A stretch of 64,000 nt of DNA from Apium graveolens (Eukaryota; Streptophyta; Magnoliopsida; Apiales; Apiaceae), in the NCBI RefSeq assembly GCF_009905375.1, contig NC_133653.1:62809956-62873955 (forward strand), written 5' to 3'. Below are positions 47,661-58,141 of the stretch, in pieces (positions within the stretch are counted from its first letter, which is position 1; each line of letters begins with the position of its first letter). The notes beneath the pieces were generated by a model, which was not told where the DNA came from, ran no database searches, and saw only the letters and a list, made by a program, of their open reading frames with translations. The position numbers and the translations under genes were made by a program.

Positions 47661-50006
47661 TAATCTTCCACGTCATCACATTCATATTCTAAATAACATA
47701 TCGCAAATTCTCGTTCTTGGAGATGTATCCCTTATTGAAGTAGATTCCTTTGACTCGTAATGCATCCCTGGCTAGGGCCAGTGATTTGCAATTCTCACCA
47801 TATGCCCTTGTTTCCTTTCCATGCATGAGAGGTAGATGAGACTTTGCCCGCTGGGTGTATAATATGTTGACTTTTGTTTAAAAAAAAACTCTCGCAAAGA
47901 ACAACGGTACAACGAAATAACTAGAAGGATTCACAATTTTAATAAACTTAGAGTTGGAAAGAAAGAAGAAGTAATGATTTGAATATGAATGAGACAACCA
48001 CATTGGTACTTAAGATGGCCAGTCTTTCATACCGTATGGCATACAGCACATGATTAGGTGGCGTCCCACCCGACTCTTCGTCATTCCGACAAAGTGTCTC
48101 TTCATAACACTGTTTGTCCCAATCAGAAAACAAAACCTGAGGGGAACAATTAAATTTGAAAGGAATGCAAAATCCTTCTTTTTGATATTATCAGAAAGAA
48201 TTTATTAAGAAAAGGAGTTCAGACATTTTAGGAATTAAAAAGGAATATACGCTGTAATGTTGAGGACGAGGATGGTACCATTGGTCACCATCCATATATC
48301 ACTTGTATTCATCTTTCGAGCTTGCTCAATCATTTCCCAATTGTATCACATAACAACTTTAGAAGTATGCTAAAATGCCTTCGCACTAAGCATTATGGTA
48401 GATTCTTACTCGTTAAGTCTCGCGTCTATAACGTCGCACCTACACGTATAATATTTTAACTATTTGATCATAATGGCGTTTTTATCAGATAACCTTGAGT
48501 TTCCTCTTTTTAATTTGGAATAACCATAAATCATTCAACATAACGATCATTTTATTAATAATATTCTTCCTTTAGAAAAGTCTGGAAATTTTCCCAATCT
48601 TCTTCGGTCATGCTCAGGCTTCCGTTTAATCAATGAATTCTTTGAACTCTGATAATCCCAGTAATTGGATGAATAGTTATTACGTACGCTGGTTCTGTTG
48701 TTAATCCTATCAGACAATACTTGCACTCACTTCTTCATAATCGCAGGTTACCTCGTTCTCCGAATTAACAATACTGAGTCTGAAACAACATCCTTCCAGA
48801 TAATCCGGGTATTTTAACAAATAAGAAACTCAAGTAGTAACTCGACAACCAAGGTTTAAAACTTATTTTATTCAAAAAGGCTTTTAGAAATTTTGTGAGG
48901 AAAAATCTTTTTCAAAAACTTGTTAAAAATTTTGAAAATTTTGAAAATCACACCTCCGGTTGTCCTTACTGTATGAGTTGGTTATTTTCCTTCTTATGAC
49001 CAGATACCAAGTTAAAGAAATGATCACCCAAAGATCCATTCACTTTCATTTATCTCCTTTCCTTCATTAGGTCTATTACTTTCCGTAATCAATGAAAACT
49101 TCCGCTGTCGTTGCACGTTATCTTATTCGTAGCTTCACATTAAGGCTCCCATACTGGTAGTACTCCCGTTAACCACTTTGCAATCATTGAGTGGAACAGA
49201 TTATCCAATAGTCAACAAGTCAGCTAATGTCACATCATCTTGTTAAAATGTTTATAACATCATTACAATACCATTTTCTAATCTCAAGAAATCTTCAGAT
49301 CCCTAATCTCCTCTAACTCTCTCTTTTCAACACTTTTCTACTTCATTTCACAAGCTAGTCATGAGTGGCCTAATTACTAATAGCTTCTTTTAACCGGATA
49401 CAGACATCCTCCAGAACACTTGAATCTTCTTCCTAAACTCCTTCTCACCTTAATTTATATCTCAATACTCACCGTTTACTGTCGCTATCGCGTCCCTTCT
49501 CGCAAACGCTGTTGTTTCGTTGGAAAGGTTTTTAAACTAAGGATGTAGAATATGGTGTATAATAGACAGAAAAGATACATTCATAGTTGAATGTTCAAAA
49601 GAACAAGAATAAGCAAATGAAGGTTCTTGAATAGGTAGTCTCATATTGAGAGATGATAGAATAGCGTTGAATAACTTGGAGAGGCGCAACTATCATAACA
49701 GAAGGTAATACCGCTAATACTGATGGAAGATCAAGGCGCAAATTGAATCTGAGAGAAGATGACGATCCTTAAACGGAAGGTTCCAAACGATCAGTTGATG
49801 CAGGGAAATCAGGATCTGCCATTACCGTTGCCTGGATATCACGTCGCTAGTCAAGAATCCCGAATCGCAACACGAACCGTGCCGGAGACCTACTATACAG
49901 TAGCACTCAACCTCACAATGACCTATCTTTCTATTTCCTATTCCTAATCCTAACCCTCTACCCAATCCCGACAATCTAGGCTTGTTTCAGTGACTTATAA
50001 CCTGTA
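47661..50006 (-). other. Element B upstream interior: gag position, unresolved
   Basis: This stretch should hold gag. I see only a possible zinc-knuckle remnant (GHMV-like, near 47770-47810) and short open stretches without recognisable gag motifs. The plus-strand open stretch 49759-49947 lies antisense to the element and shows no domain. Confidence 0.4.
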
Positions 50007-50018
50007 GCTCTGATACCA
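50007..50018 (-). other. Element B primer binding site
   Basis: Minus strand TGGTATCAGAGC, three bases inside the LTR end at 50022. Confidence 0.92.
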
Positions 50019-50021
50019 ACC

Positions 50022-53000
50022 TGTGGCATCCTCCAAACCCGGGTCAGAAGTTTGGGGTCCATAACACATAATCAATATATAAACCTGTATATACAAAATA
50101 TTATTTATAATGACCCTGCTTTACATAACCACGGATCGCAACAGGTTAAAGTATGAAAACAAGCCACCACCTTAACTTTTATTACAACGTACCTTATCCC
50201 AACTAATTTAATTTACAACTGATTAAAAAATAAAAAAAAATAAAAAATTATTCTTCAACCTTGCTATCTCACTACTGCCATAAGCTTTTGCTAGCTCGAT
50301 CAATCATAATCTGGAATCCTAGCTCGAACATTGAACTGGGAAACCTCGCTATCAACCGTATCCTTCTTAACTGTAGAATACATAAAAAAAATTCGCAAGA
50401 GTGAGCTAACTAGCTCAGCAAGTCATATTATCAATAACTGAGGTTAAACAATAATAAACGAGGTGATTCAAAAGAATCAAGTTTCCTGTTAAACAGTCAA
50501 TAGAATTGGATATTCATTTTAAATTTTTAAAACCAAAGTTAGGCTGCTAATCAGTCACGCACTAACCTCGAGCAAAGCACACAGCACCGCTCTAACTACT
50601 GGATCCAAGGCACACATTGGCCTAACTTGACCATCGATATGGTCTGACCACGAATCTGGTCCACACAAAGAAAACTATCCAATTCTAAAGCATTTCAATA
50701 TGATAAACAATAGAGTTCAATAAAACCAGATCATAATCAATAACCATAAAACATTTGTAAAAGAGCATGGTAAAAATTCATAGTTACCAAAAAGGGTATG
50801 TCAAAATACATAAAAGAAGTGGCCTCCAGCCGGTAGGATAATCGGATATTAGATGAATAGTGTTTTTACAAGGTTTTAGTACCTTGATATCACAAGATAT
50901 GGTTGAGTATAAAAGTTTCTGTATGTGTAAACAATTCTGTTCCAGTCTTTGGTATATATGATGGATATATATTTGTGGAGTAGTATCTTATTTGTGTGGT
51001 TTAGTATCTGGTAAATCAACAAGAAATGGTTTACAAAGAATAAGGCTTACGGCTCAAAGATCAGATGTTGTGGCTCAGGTTCAAGGCTGAAGGATTCAAA
51101 ATGTGTACAGTATAAAACAGAACTATTTTGGGTATTAACAATATGTCACAAGAGAATTTAGAAATATTTGCATTGTATTTTGAGAAAGGTTTAGAAATAC
51201 TTGCCTTAACATAATCGATTTCAACTTCACTTGTACTTGTCTAATGACCCCATTCAACAATCACTCATCTGTTTCTCTTATGCCTCGCTTCTATCCTCTG
51301 ATCACTTGAGGTATTTTCTATATGTCAATTCTATTTTCTGATCACCTGATTCTCTTTCTTATGCCTTGCTTACTCTGCTAGGCATCATAAGTATCTATTA
51401 ATATTTAACTCATACCATTCTATTCGATATACACTTCTATCTACCCTTTGTTTTACTCAAATCCGATTAACGGATTGAAAGTTACGCTATAAACAAGTAA
51501 TCACCGAACATATAGACTGACAGTCAACCAACAAGTCACATGTAACACATAACACGTTAAATAATCAATGCCATCCCATTTATAAAGAAGTCTCGGGTCA
51601 TAAACAGGCTTTCGGTTACTTAAAATGATTTTTAAAACATTTTTCAGAATTAAAACGGGTCGTTGGATCAATTTTGGAGTAATAAACAGGGTTCGGTTGG
51701 CCAATTCTGGCTCCGAAATAATTTTAGAATAATTATCGAGCCTTGAAAATAATTTAGAATAATATTTTAAAGCTCGAAACTATTTTTCGGAATTTTAAAA
51801 TCATTTCTAAATAATTAAATCTAATTAAATAAGTAATTAAAATCAATTAATAATTAATTAAATCAATTAATAATTAATTTTTGAATTAATTGACCAATTA
51901 ATCAATTAAAAATTAACTGAAATTAATTAACTAATTAATTCAGATTTATTTTTGAATTAAAAATAATTTTCGGAATTAAAATACTAATTTTTAGAATTTT
52001 CAGAAATTAAAAATGAATTTTTATAATAAAAATAAATAGGAAATATGATTTTTAAACATTTTTAAAACAGGAATCCAACTTTTGCAAACTCTGGAAAGTT
52101 CAGGGACTGAACTTCATCGTTTTCAAAAGTTGGGGTACTAAACTGCAATTTTCCAGCCCTTCGCCGGAAAACAGTCGGGTTCGCCGGAGAACTCAACTCC
52201 GGCTTCCTCCCACCACCACAAACTCCAGATTTAATCTATACTTCACAAGGAACACAACCATGCCATCAATTCATTCTAATCATCCCGGAATTAGCCGGAA
52301 AATGATCAAGAATCTCGCCGGTTTACGGCGAGTTCGACGAAAACTTTAAAACCTAACTCTCTCTTTTACAGACCTCGTTGATTCATGAAACTTATACGAC
52401 TAGATTGCAAATTTCACAGAGAACACAACCCACTATAACACAACATCAATCTATCACAGAATAAGAAACCCCCAAATTTCAATTAAGAACATTCATACGG
52501 GTTATAAACCCTAATTTTAAAATTCGAAAATCAAACTCAAATTTGAACATGTTATTGAACTCCAAATCAGACGTATGACATATGAAAATCATCAGGAAAA
52601 CAAGCTTTACAACATGCAATCATCAAATCATACAGACAATCATCCGAACAAAAATTCATATTTTTAATAATTTTAATTCGAAAATAAATAAATTTTCAGA
52701 AAATAAACCTTTGGTTCTGCAGTGAAACAAAGCTCAGAATCTGATAAAACACTTCAAATCCTTCGTTTTGCTTACTCAAGCTTTGAAAACAGAGATCGGT
52801 AACGCCGTTTTGCTGTTTGATTCTTAGAACAGTTTATGTAATTAGGGTTTTTTTCTCTGAAAATTATAGAATTAACTATCTGCAAATGATTTTGATACGA
52901 AATAAAATACGGTAAAAGGCTATTTATAATTACGGAAAATTAGTATCCCGTTGGATCATTTCTGATAAAAAATGGTACGTTTATTTGTAAAAACTGATCC

Positions 53001-53608
53001 AAACGGTATCGGTTTTCGAGATAATTATCCAAATCAGTACAATTTGTACTGCGGTCTTGGTCTCAGCGTCTGGTTACACGTATTACGAGGTAAATATTGT
53101 GATAGTTTAATAAAATGCTCCCGTTTCTCGAAAATACGAGTTTTATTGATTTACCGAAACGAATATTGTATCGAAAATGTTACGCCGGGACCCGCGCAGG
53201 ACAAACCGTACGCCGGATCGGAAAAGTCGAAACATGGAATATGCTCAGAATATTACAATTAGGTTAGGAAGGAGTTCTCGGAAAAGTTTCGGGTTCTAGA
53301 AACGTAACAACGGATGACGTCGGTTGGTTCCCGTTTTTATAAAATAGATTTTAAATACTCGGAAAAAGATTTTAGAAATTTCAGATGATTCTTATAAATC
53401 CATAAACCAACATAAAAATAATTAGGAAGATATGACAATTATCTATATTTTATTTTAGACATATAAAAATTAAAATACTCAATTAATATTATTTTTGAAT
53501 ATCCAAGTACTGATAACATTTAACAATTAACTCATAGAATAGATATTGTACACACAATATAATTGTATAATAGCAAAAATAATTACACGATATATCCCGG
53601 ATATTACA
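50022..53608 (-). repeat. Element B 5' LTR
   Basis: 3,587 bp, TGTGGCATCC... to ...CGGATATTACA. Includes two blocks absent from the other LTR (50560-50623 and 53167-53283), which explain almost all of the 178-bp length difference. Elsewhere the two LTRs are close to identical. Confidence 0.95.
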
Positions 53609-53613
53609 CTCAC
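53609..53613. repeat. Target site duplication of B, right copy (CTCAC)
   Basis: Matches 40996-41000. Confidence 0.96.
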
Positions 53614-54049
53614 TCTTGCTTTATTTCTTCATCACACAACAACAGTTAGGAAAGATGGTCAGACTCAAGCAGACCCAGCGCAAGAGCGTGGGAAGCGCCC
53701 CGCGCCTTCCCGTTGAGATCATAGCTGCTATAGCTGCAGAGGTAGATCTATCTGTAGATCAGACCTTCTACTTTTGGGAATCAATTATGTATAATTATAA
53801 CTTGTGGCAGATAATGGCAATTAATTGCAAACTTATCAAGCAATCATTTTGGGTTGTAATAACTTTTAAATTGTGGATTCAAAGACTTGTACTTATTTCA
53901 ATTTCATCTCTGATACTATAACGGGTTGTGGTGTGTGTTAGTGTGGGGTCACAGCATGAGGTTATTTATTATTAATTCAGTTAAGTGATATTGTGGAAAG
54001 AAAGACCGTGACGACCCGGATCCCTGACCCCGGATCTGGGGGTGTTACA
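53614..54049 (+). repeat. Element A 5' LTR, part 2 (after nested B)
   Basis: Continues the LTR from TCTTGCTTTATTTC and ends GGTGTTACA at 54049, matching 63430-63865. Contains the small LTR ORF. Confidence 0.96.
53655..53921 (+). CDS. Small LTR ORF of element A (5' LTR copy), 88 codons, unknown function
   Basis: ATG at 53655, MVRLKQTQRKSVGSAPRLP then an AAIAAEV core; basic N-terminus, aromatic-rich later part. The first 35 or so residues resemble the D and E LTR peptides. In the 3' LTR copy one base change makes a stop 27 codons earlier (63657-63659), so the conserved part is the N-terminal one. It lies about 40 bp after the TSD/start region and 130 bp before the PBS, so it would be the first ORF on the RNA. 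No known domain. Confidence 0.4.
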   Translation: MVRLKQTQRKSVGSAPRLPVEIIAAIAAEVDLSVDQTFYFWESIMYNYNLWQIMAINCKLIKQSFWVVITFKLWIQRLVLISISSLIL

Positions 54050-54053
54050 GAAA

Positions 54054-54065
54054 TGGTATCAGAGC
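54054..54065 (+). other. Element A primer binding site
   Basis: TGGTATCAGAGC, four bases after the LTR end. Confidence 0.95.
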
Positions 54066-54261
54066 TAAGCGTTATAAACCTCAGAGATGATGCGACGATA
54101 TAATAATAAACTCACAAAGATAATAAGAACTCTTGCCAAGTTCATGGTCGGACTACTTAAAGTAGCGCTGACAGTTAAAACCCTTACGGGAACCCTTATA
54201 AGTATCATGATAGTAACTTAGCTCGTTTAATGGGTAGGCACATGAGATAGAGGACCCTGAT

Positions 54262-54848
54262 ATGTTCGAGCGTGAGCATGATGAGGCACTGCTAGATGCC
54301 GAGGATCAGGAGGAGCCTGAGATGGAGGAGGATGAGGAGGACCCCTCAGAGGAGTCAGAGACAGAGGTTATTGCTATTTCAGATGAGGAGGACCCGGATG
54401 AGGTCCCAGTAGCTGAGGAGCATGTCGGAGCTATAGTGGAGTACACTGGTACCCCTTTACCCACACTCCCAGTGGTCAGAGCTCCTACCCCTCCACCACT
54501 ATCTTGGAGCTCCTATGATGACAGCTCAGAGACCCATACTCCCGAGCCTAGGCAGACCGAGGAGGCACCCCCAGCGGCTCCGGATTCACCACCTCTCGAC
54601 CCTGCCCATAGGCAGTCTTTGTTAGCCCACGGCTATGTTCAGGATGTACTATACCCCGAGCTTATGAGACTAGGGCTACTATACCCCGATACTTGAGGAG
54701 GGAGCTGACGGGGATAGAGCTCACGTCCCGAGCGAGACTCCGATCGCTCCAGGGGGACAGGCATGGTAGGATCTCCAGGCGGCAGACCGACTATATCTTC
54801 CGTCGTGCGATTGAAAGGGTATGGGAGCTGACCCACTCCGGTGTGTGA
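54262..54848 (+). pseudogene. Element A leader ORF between PBS and gag, frameshifted near 54690
   Basis: ATG 54262 (MFEREHDEALLDAEDQEEPE) opens 144 residues: a very acidic N-terminal half (Glu/Asp runs), a Pro/Thr-rich middle, then HGYVQDVLYPELMRLG. The frame ends in TGA at 54694, but a shifted frame continues coherently with an Arg-rich, amphipathic segment (ELTSRARLRSLQGDRHGR, IFRRAIERVWELTHSG) to a stop at 54846-54848. An indel therefore probably split a protein of about 195 residues. Canonical Tekay elements place gag directly after the leader. D and E keep an acidic remnant at the same place. I recognise no domain; a Gag-accessory or RNA/DNA-binding role would be guesswork. Confidence 0.6.
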
Positions 54849-55247
54849 TTCAGGACCGGCGATGGGATAGTCTAGTTGTCTAGTTAGTCGAGGCCTTAGT
54901 AAGAGCCAATTTTCCGGGATAGTTGACTTGTATATAGCATCCCTTTTTCTAACTAGACAGATAGACTCTTGTGTATCACTTTTGGGCAGATGACTGTAGC
55001 ACTGTTGTACTTTTGACCAGATCAAACTATGTATTTCTCGCATTATGTATATATTTGTTTCCTTTCAGTTCAGTTCCTTAGTGATGAGATCACTGTTTTT
55101 ATCATTATTATTACTGCACTTCTTATTAGAACTGTCATAATATAATAGAATTGCGAGATACATTCTCCCTATTATAGAACTGTGCAAAGCACAATGTTGT
55201 GTATGATTGTGACCTAACATTGAATTTCCCAAATATTTATCAGTATC
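54849..55247 (+). other. Element A untranslated stretch before gag
   Basis: AT-rich, with no coding or motif recognised. The open stretches on the opposite strand overlap gag and are shadows. Confidence 0.6.
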
Positions 55248-56255
55248 ATGCCGCCAAGAAAGATTGGAACTAGGGCGAACCCTGGATCTGAGGACCAGGG
55301 AAGCCATAACCAGGACGATAGGAACCAGGAACACAGTGAAGAGGAAGATGAGGATTATGTTGAACAGGATGACTCCCTGTATGAAGAGGAGGAGGAAACA
55401 TATGATGTTGAGGGATTTGAGATAGAGGCTGAAGAAGGAGAAACTGAGGTTGAGCAACCAGTACCAAACCCAGGCATTGATCCTATGGGCCAGTTCATGA
55501 AACTACTAAGGCAGAACTTGGAACGTCAACCCAACCCACCCCCTCAAGGAAATAACAATGATGTGGCAAACTCTTTCAGGGCTTTCAAGTCCCTTAAGCC
55601 CCCTGAGTTCCACGGATCAGCCGACCCAGTTGAGGCAAGTGCATGGCTAAAGGAAATGGAGAAATCCTTTGAGATTCTGAGTACCGATGAGGCACAGAAG
55701 ACTGTATTTGCTACCTACCTTCTGAAAGGAGAGGCCAACTACTGGTGGGAGGCCAAGAAAAACATGGAGACAGATGCTATCATAACCTGGGAGAGGTTCA
55801 GTCAGTTGTTTTTGGGAAAGTATTTCCCGAGGTTTATGGAGAACCAGATGGAGCTCAAGTTCTTGGAGCTAAAGCAGAATAACTTATCCGTAGCAGAGTA
55901 CGAAGCAAAATTTACTGAGTTATCAAGGTTCGTGCCGGAGTTTGTGAGCACCAAGGAAAAGAAAGCTAGGAGGTTTCAGCAGGGACTGAAACCGTGGATT
56001 CAGAATAGGGTGGCAATCCTTGAGCTTACTGATTATGCCACTCTGGTGCAAAAGGCAACAATTTTAGAAGCCGGAAGTGAACAGATGCAGAAGGAAAGAG
56101 AGAAGAAGGGAATAAAGAGGAAAAGTATGAGCATGGGTGGAGGTTTCGCAGGAGGGAGCTTCCCAACTAGATTTAATCGAGGAGCAGTGTCCTTACCGGG
56201 AAAGAGTACTGGGTTTAAGCGGCCAATGGGCGTGAATGTGAGCCAGAGCGGCTAG
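55248..56255 (+). pseudogene. Element A gag, capsid part, ending at a premature TAG
   Basis: ATG 55248 (MPPRKIGTRANPGSED). An acidic N-terminal region of about 85 residues is followed by the retrotransposon gag core (FKSLKPPEFHGSADPVEA, AWLKEME, TYLLKGEANYWWE, FLGKYFPRFMENQ, EFLELKQ, and LTDYATLVQKATILEAG). The TAG at 56253-56255 is in the same frame as the zinc-knuckle and protease region that follows, so it is a single nonsense change (or, less likely, a readthrough stop). In the family Gag forms the particle. Confidence 0.93.
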
Positions 56256-56774
56256 AAGTCAGGAAGGTCCTATTCCAACCAGTCTCGACCCCCATTACCA
56301 GCCTGTAACACTTGTGGTAGGATGCATTCTGGGGAGTGTAAGGGGAAGCCAGTAACCTGCTTTAAGTGTGGTCGAGAGGGTCACTATTCTAACAAGTGTA
56401 CTTCGCAACCCCCTAGTGTCAGCCCGACCACCATCTGTTTTCAGTGTGGAAGACCAGGCCACATGAGGAGGGAATGCCCAGGGAATAAACCAGCAGCTTC
56501 AGGAGCAAGCAGGGCTGCTTCTAATAAGCCACCTACTGCGAGGACTTTCAACATGACAGTCCAGGATGCTATAAAAGGCTCAGATGTCATAACAGGTATC
56601 CTTTCTCTAAATTCAGCTAGTGCAAATGTTTTATTTGATTCGGGAGCAACTAAATCTTTTAAATCAAGAGACTTTGCGCGTAAATTAAGACTTAAGGCTG
56701 AACCCTTGATAGAACCCTTACAAGTAGAAATAGCCAACCATGAAGTTATTTCTGTTAACCCGCCTGTGAGTTAG
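56256..56774 (+). pseudogene. Element A zinc knuckles and aspartic protease
   Basis: In frame with gag past the TAG: a short CNTCGRMHSGEC motif, then CFKCGREGHYSNKC and CFQCGRPGHMRREC (two standard CX2CX4HX4C knuckles). The protease active site NVLFDSGATKSF (DSGA kept) follows at about 56630-56660. A stop at 56772-56774 and a frameshift before 56820 cut it from the RT frame. Confidence 0.92.
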
Positions 56775-56810
56775 GCATAGGGGAATAATCTTTTAGTGTT
56801 GATCTGATTC

Positions 56811-58141
56811 CTTTTAAATTAGGGGAGTTTGATGTAATTTTGGGAATGGACTGGCTATCTACCAATGATGCTCAGATAGACTGTAAGGGGGAGAAAGTTA
56901 AGTTAAATATCCCAGGAAAGAAAGAAGTCATATTTAGGGGAAAGAGGCAGACGCAGAAATTTTTGACTATGGCCCAGGCCAAAAGGATGCTACGAAAAGG
57001 AAATGAGGCTTACCTAGCCTATGTGGTGGACACGCAGAAGGAGGTGCCCAACTTACAAGATATTCCGGTAGTCAACGAATTTGAAGATGTATTCCCACAA
57101 GACCTTACGGGATTACCACCCGATAGAGTGATTGAATTTGCTATTGAGTTGGCCCCAGGGACGGCGCCAGTTTCAAAGGCACCTTACCGGTTAACCCCAT
57201 TAGAAATGAAGGAATTAGCTACCCAATTGCAGGAACTCTTGGATAAGGGTATGATCAGACCCAGTGTGTCTCCGTGGGGAGCACCAGTGTTATTTGTTAA
57301 GAAAAAGGATGGGAGCATGAGGCTGTGCATCGACTATCGAGAGTTTAACAAGCTAACCATAAAGAACAGGTACCCGCTACCTAGAATAGACGATCTGTTC
57401 GACCAGCTAAAGGATGTTGTTTATTTTTCCAAGATTGACCTGAGAACTGGATATCACCAGCTAAAGATTAAACCCGAAGATATTTCCAAGACCGCATTCC
57501 GTACCAGGTATGGGCACTATAAGTTCTTGGTAATGTCCTTTGGATTAACCAACGCCCCAGCGGCTTTCATGGATTTAATGAACAGAGTATTTAAGAAGTA
57601 CTTGGACAAGTGTGTGATAGTTTTTATCGATGATATTTTAATCTACTCAAGGACTGAGGCAGAACATGCAGAGCATTTGAGGATAGCTCTAGGAATACTC
57701 AGAGAGGAACAGTTATTTGCCAAATTCTCGAAGTGTGAATTCTGGCGGAATGAAGTACAGTTTTTAGGTCATGTGATCAATAAAGAAGGAGTATTGGTCG
57801 ACCCATCCAAGATAGAGGAAGTCTCAAATTGGGAAAGGCCAACCACACCCACAGAGGTAAGGAGTTTCATAGGATTGGCTGGCTACTATCGTAGATTTGT
57901 ACAGGACTTTGCGAAGATCGCAGCCCCTTTGACACGACTTACTCGTAAGACAGAGAAGTTTGAATGGACGGAAAAATGCGAGAACAGTTTTCAGGAATTA
58001 CAGAAAAGGTTGGTAACGGCCCGGGTGTTGGCATTGCCAGACGGAAAAGGAGATTTTATGATATATAGTGACGCGTCGCACAAAGGATTAGGGTGTGTGC
58101 TTATGCAGCATGGTAAAGTGATTGCGTATGCGTCGAGATAA
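56811..58141 (+). pseudogene. Element A reverse transcriptase and start of RNase H
   Basis: Frame open from about 56811: [13 protein letters not shown] (end of protease), then RT with [69 protein letters not shown], catalytic [11 protein letters not shown] (about 57620-57650), FLGHVIN and [11 protein letters not shown]. RNase H begins with [17 protein letters not shown] (catalytic Asp). A TAA at 58139-58141 replaces the Gln expected in YASRQLK; the same frame continues beyond. RT domain looks complete. Confidence 0.96.

Larger units (their letters stand above)
41001..53608 (-). mobile_element. Element B: decayed gypsy chromovirus nested in A's 5' LTR
   Basis: 12.6-kb minus-strand element: 5' LTR 50022-53608, PBS, decayed interior 44410-50021 in canonical order (protease, RT, RNase H, integrase, chromodomain), PPT and 3' LTR 41001-44409, with TSD CTCAC. 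LTR ends resemble those of A (…TTTGGGG.CC.../...TTACA) but the LTR body differs, so it is a separate family. All coding is broken. Confidence 0.96.

Noticed and set aside
49759..49947. Plus-strand open frame of 62 residues near the PBS of B
   Set aside because: Antisense to the element and without recognisable motifs or conservation.
55065..55467. Minus-strand open frames over the start of A's gag
   Set aside because: Opposite-strand shadow of gag and its leader.
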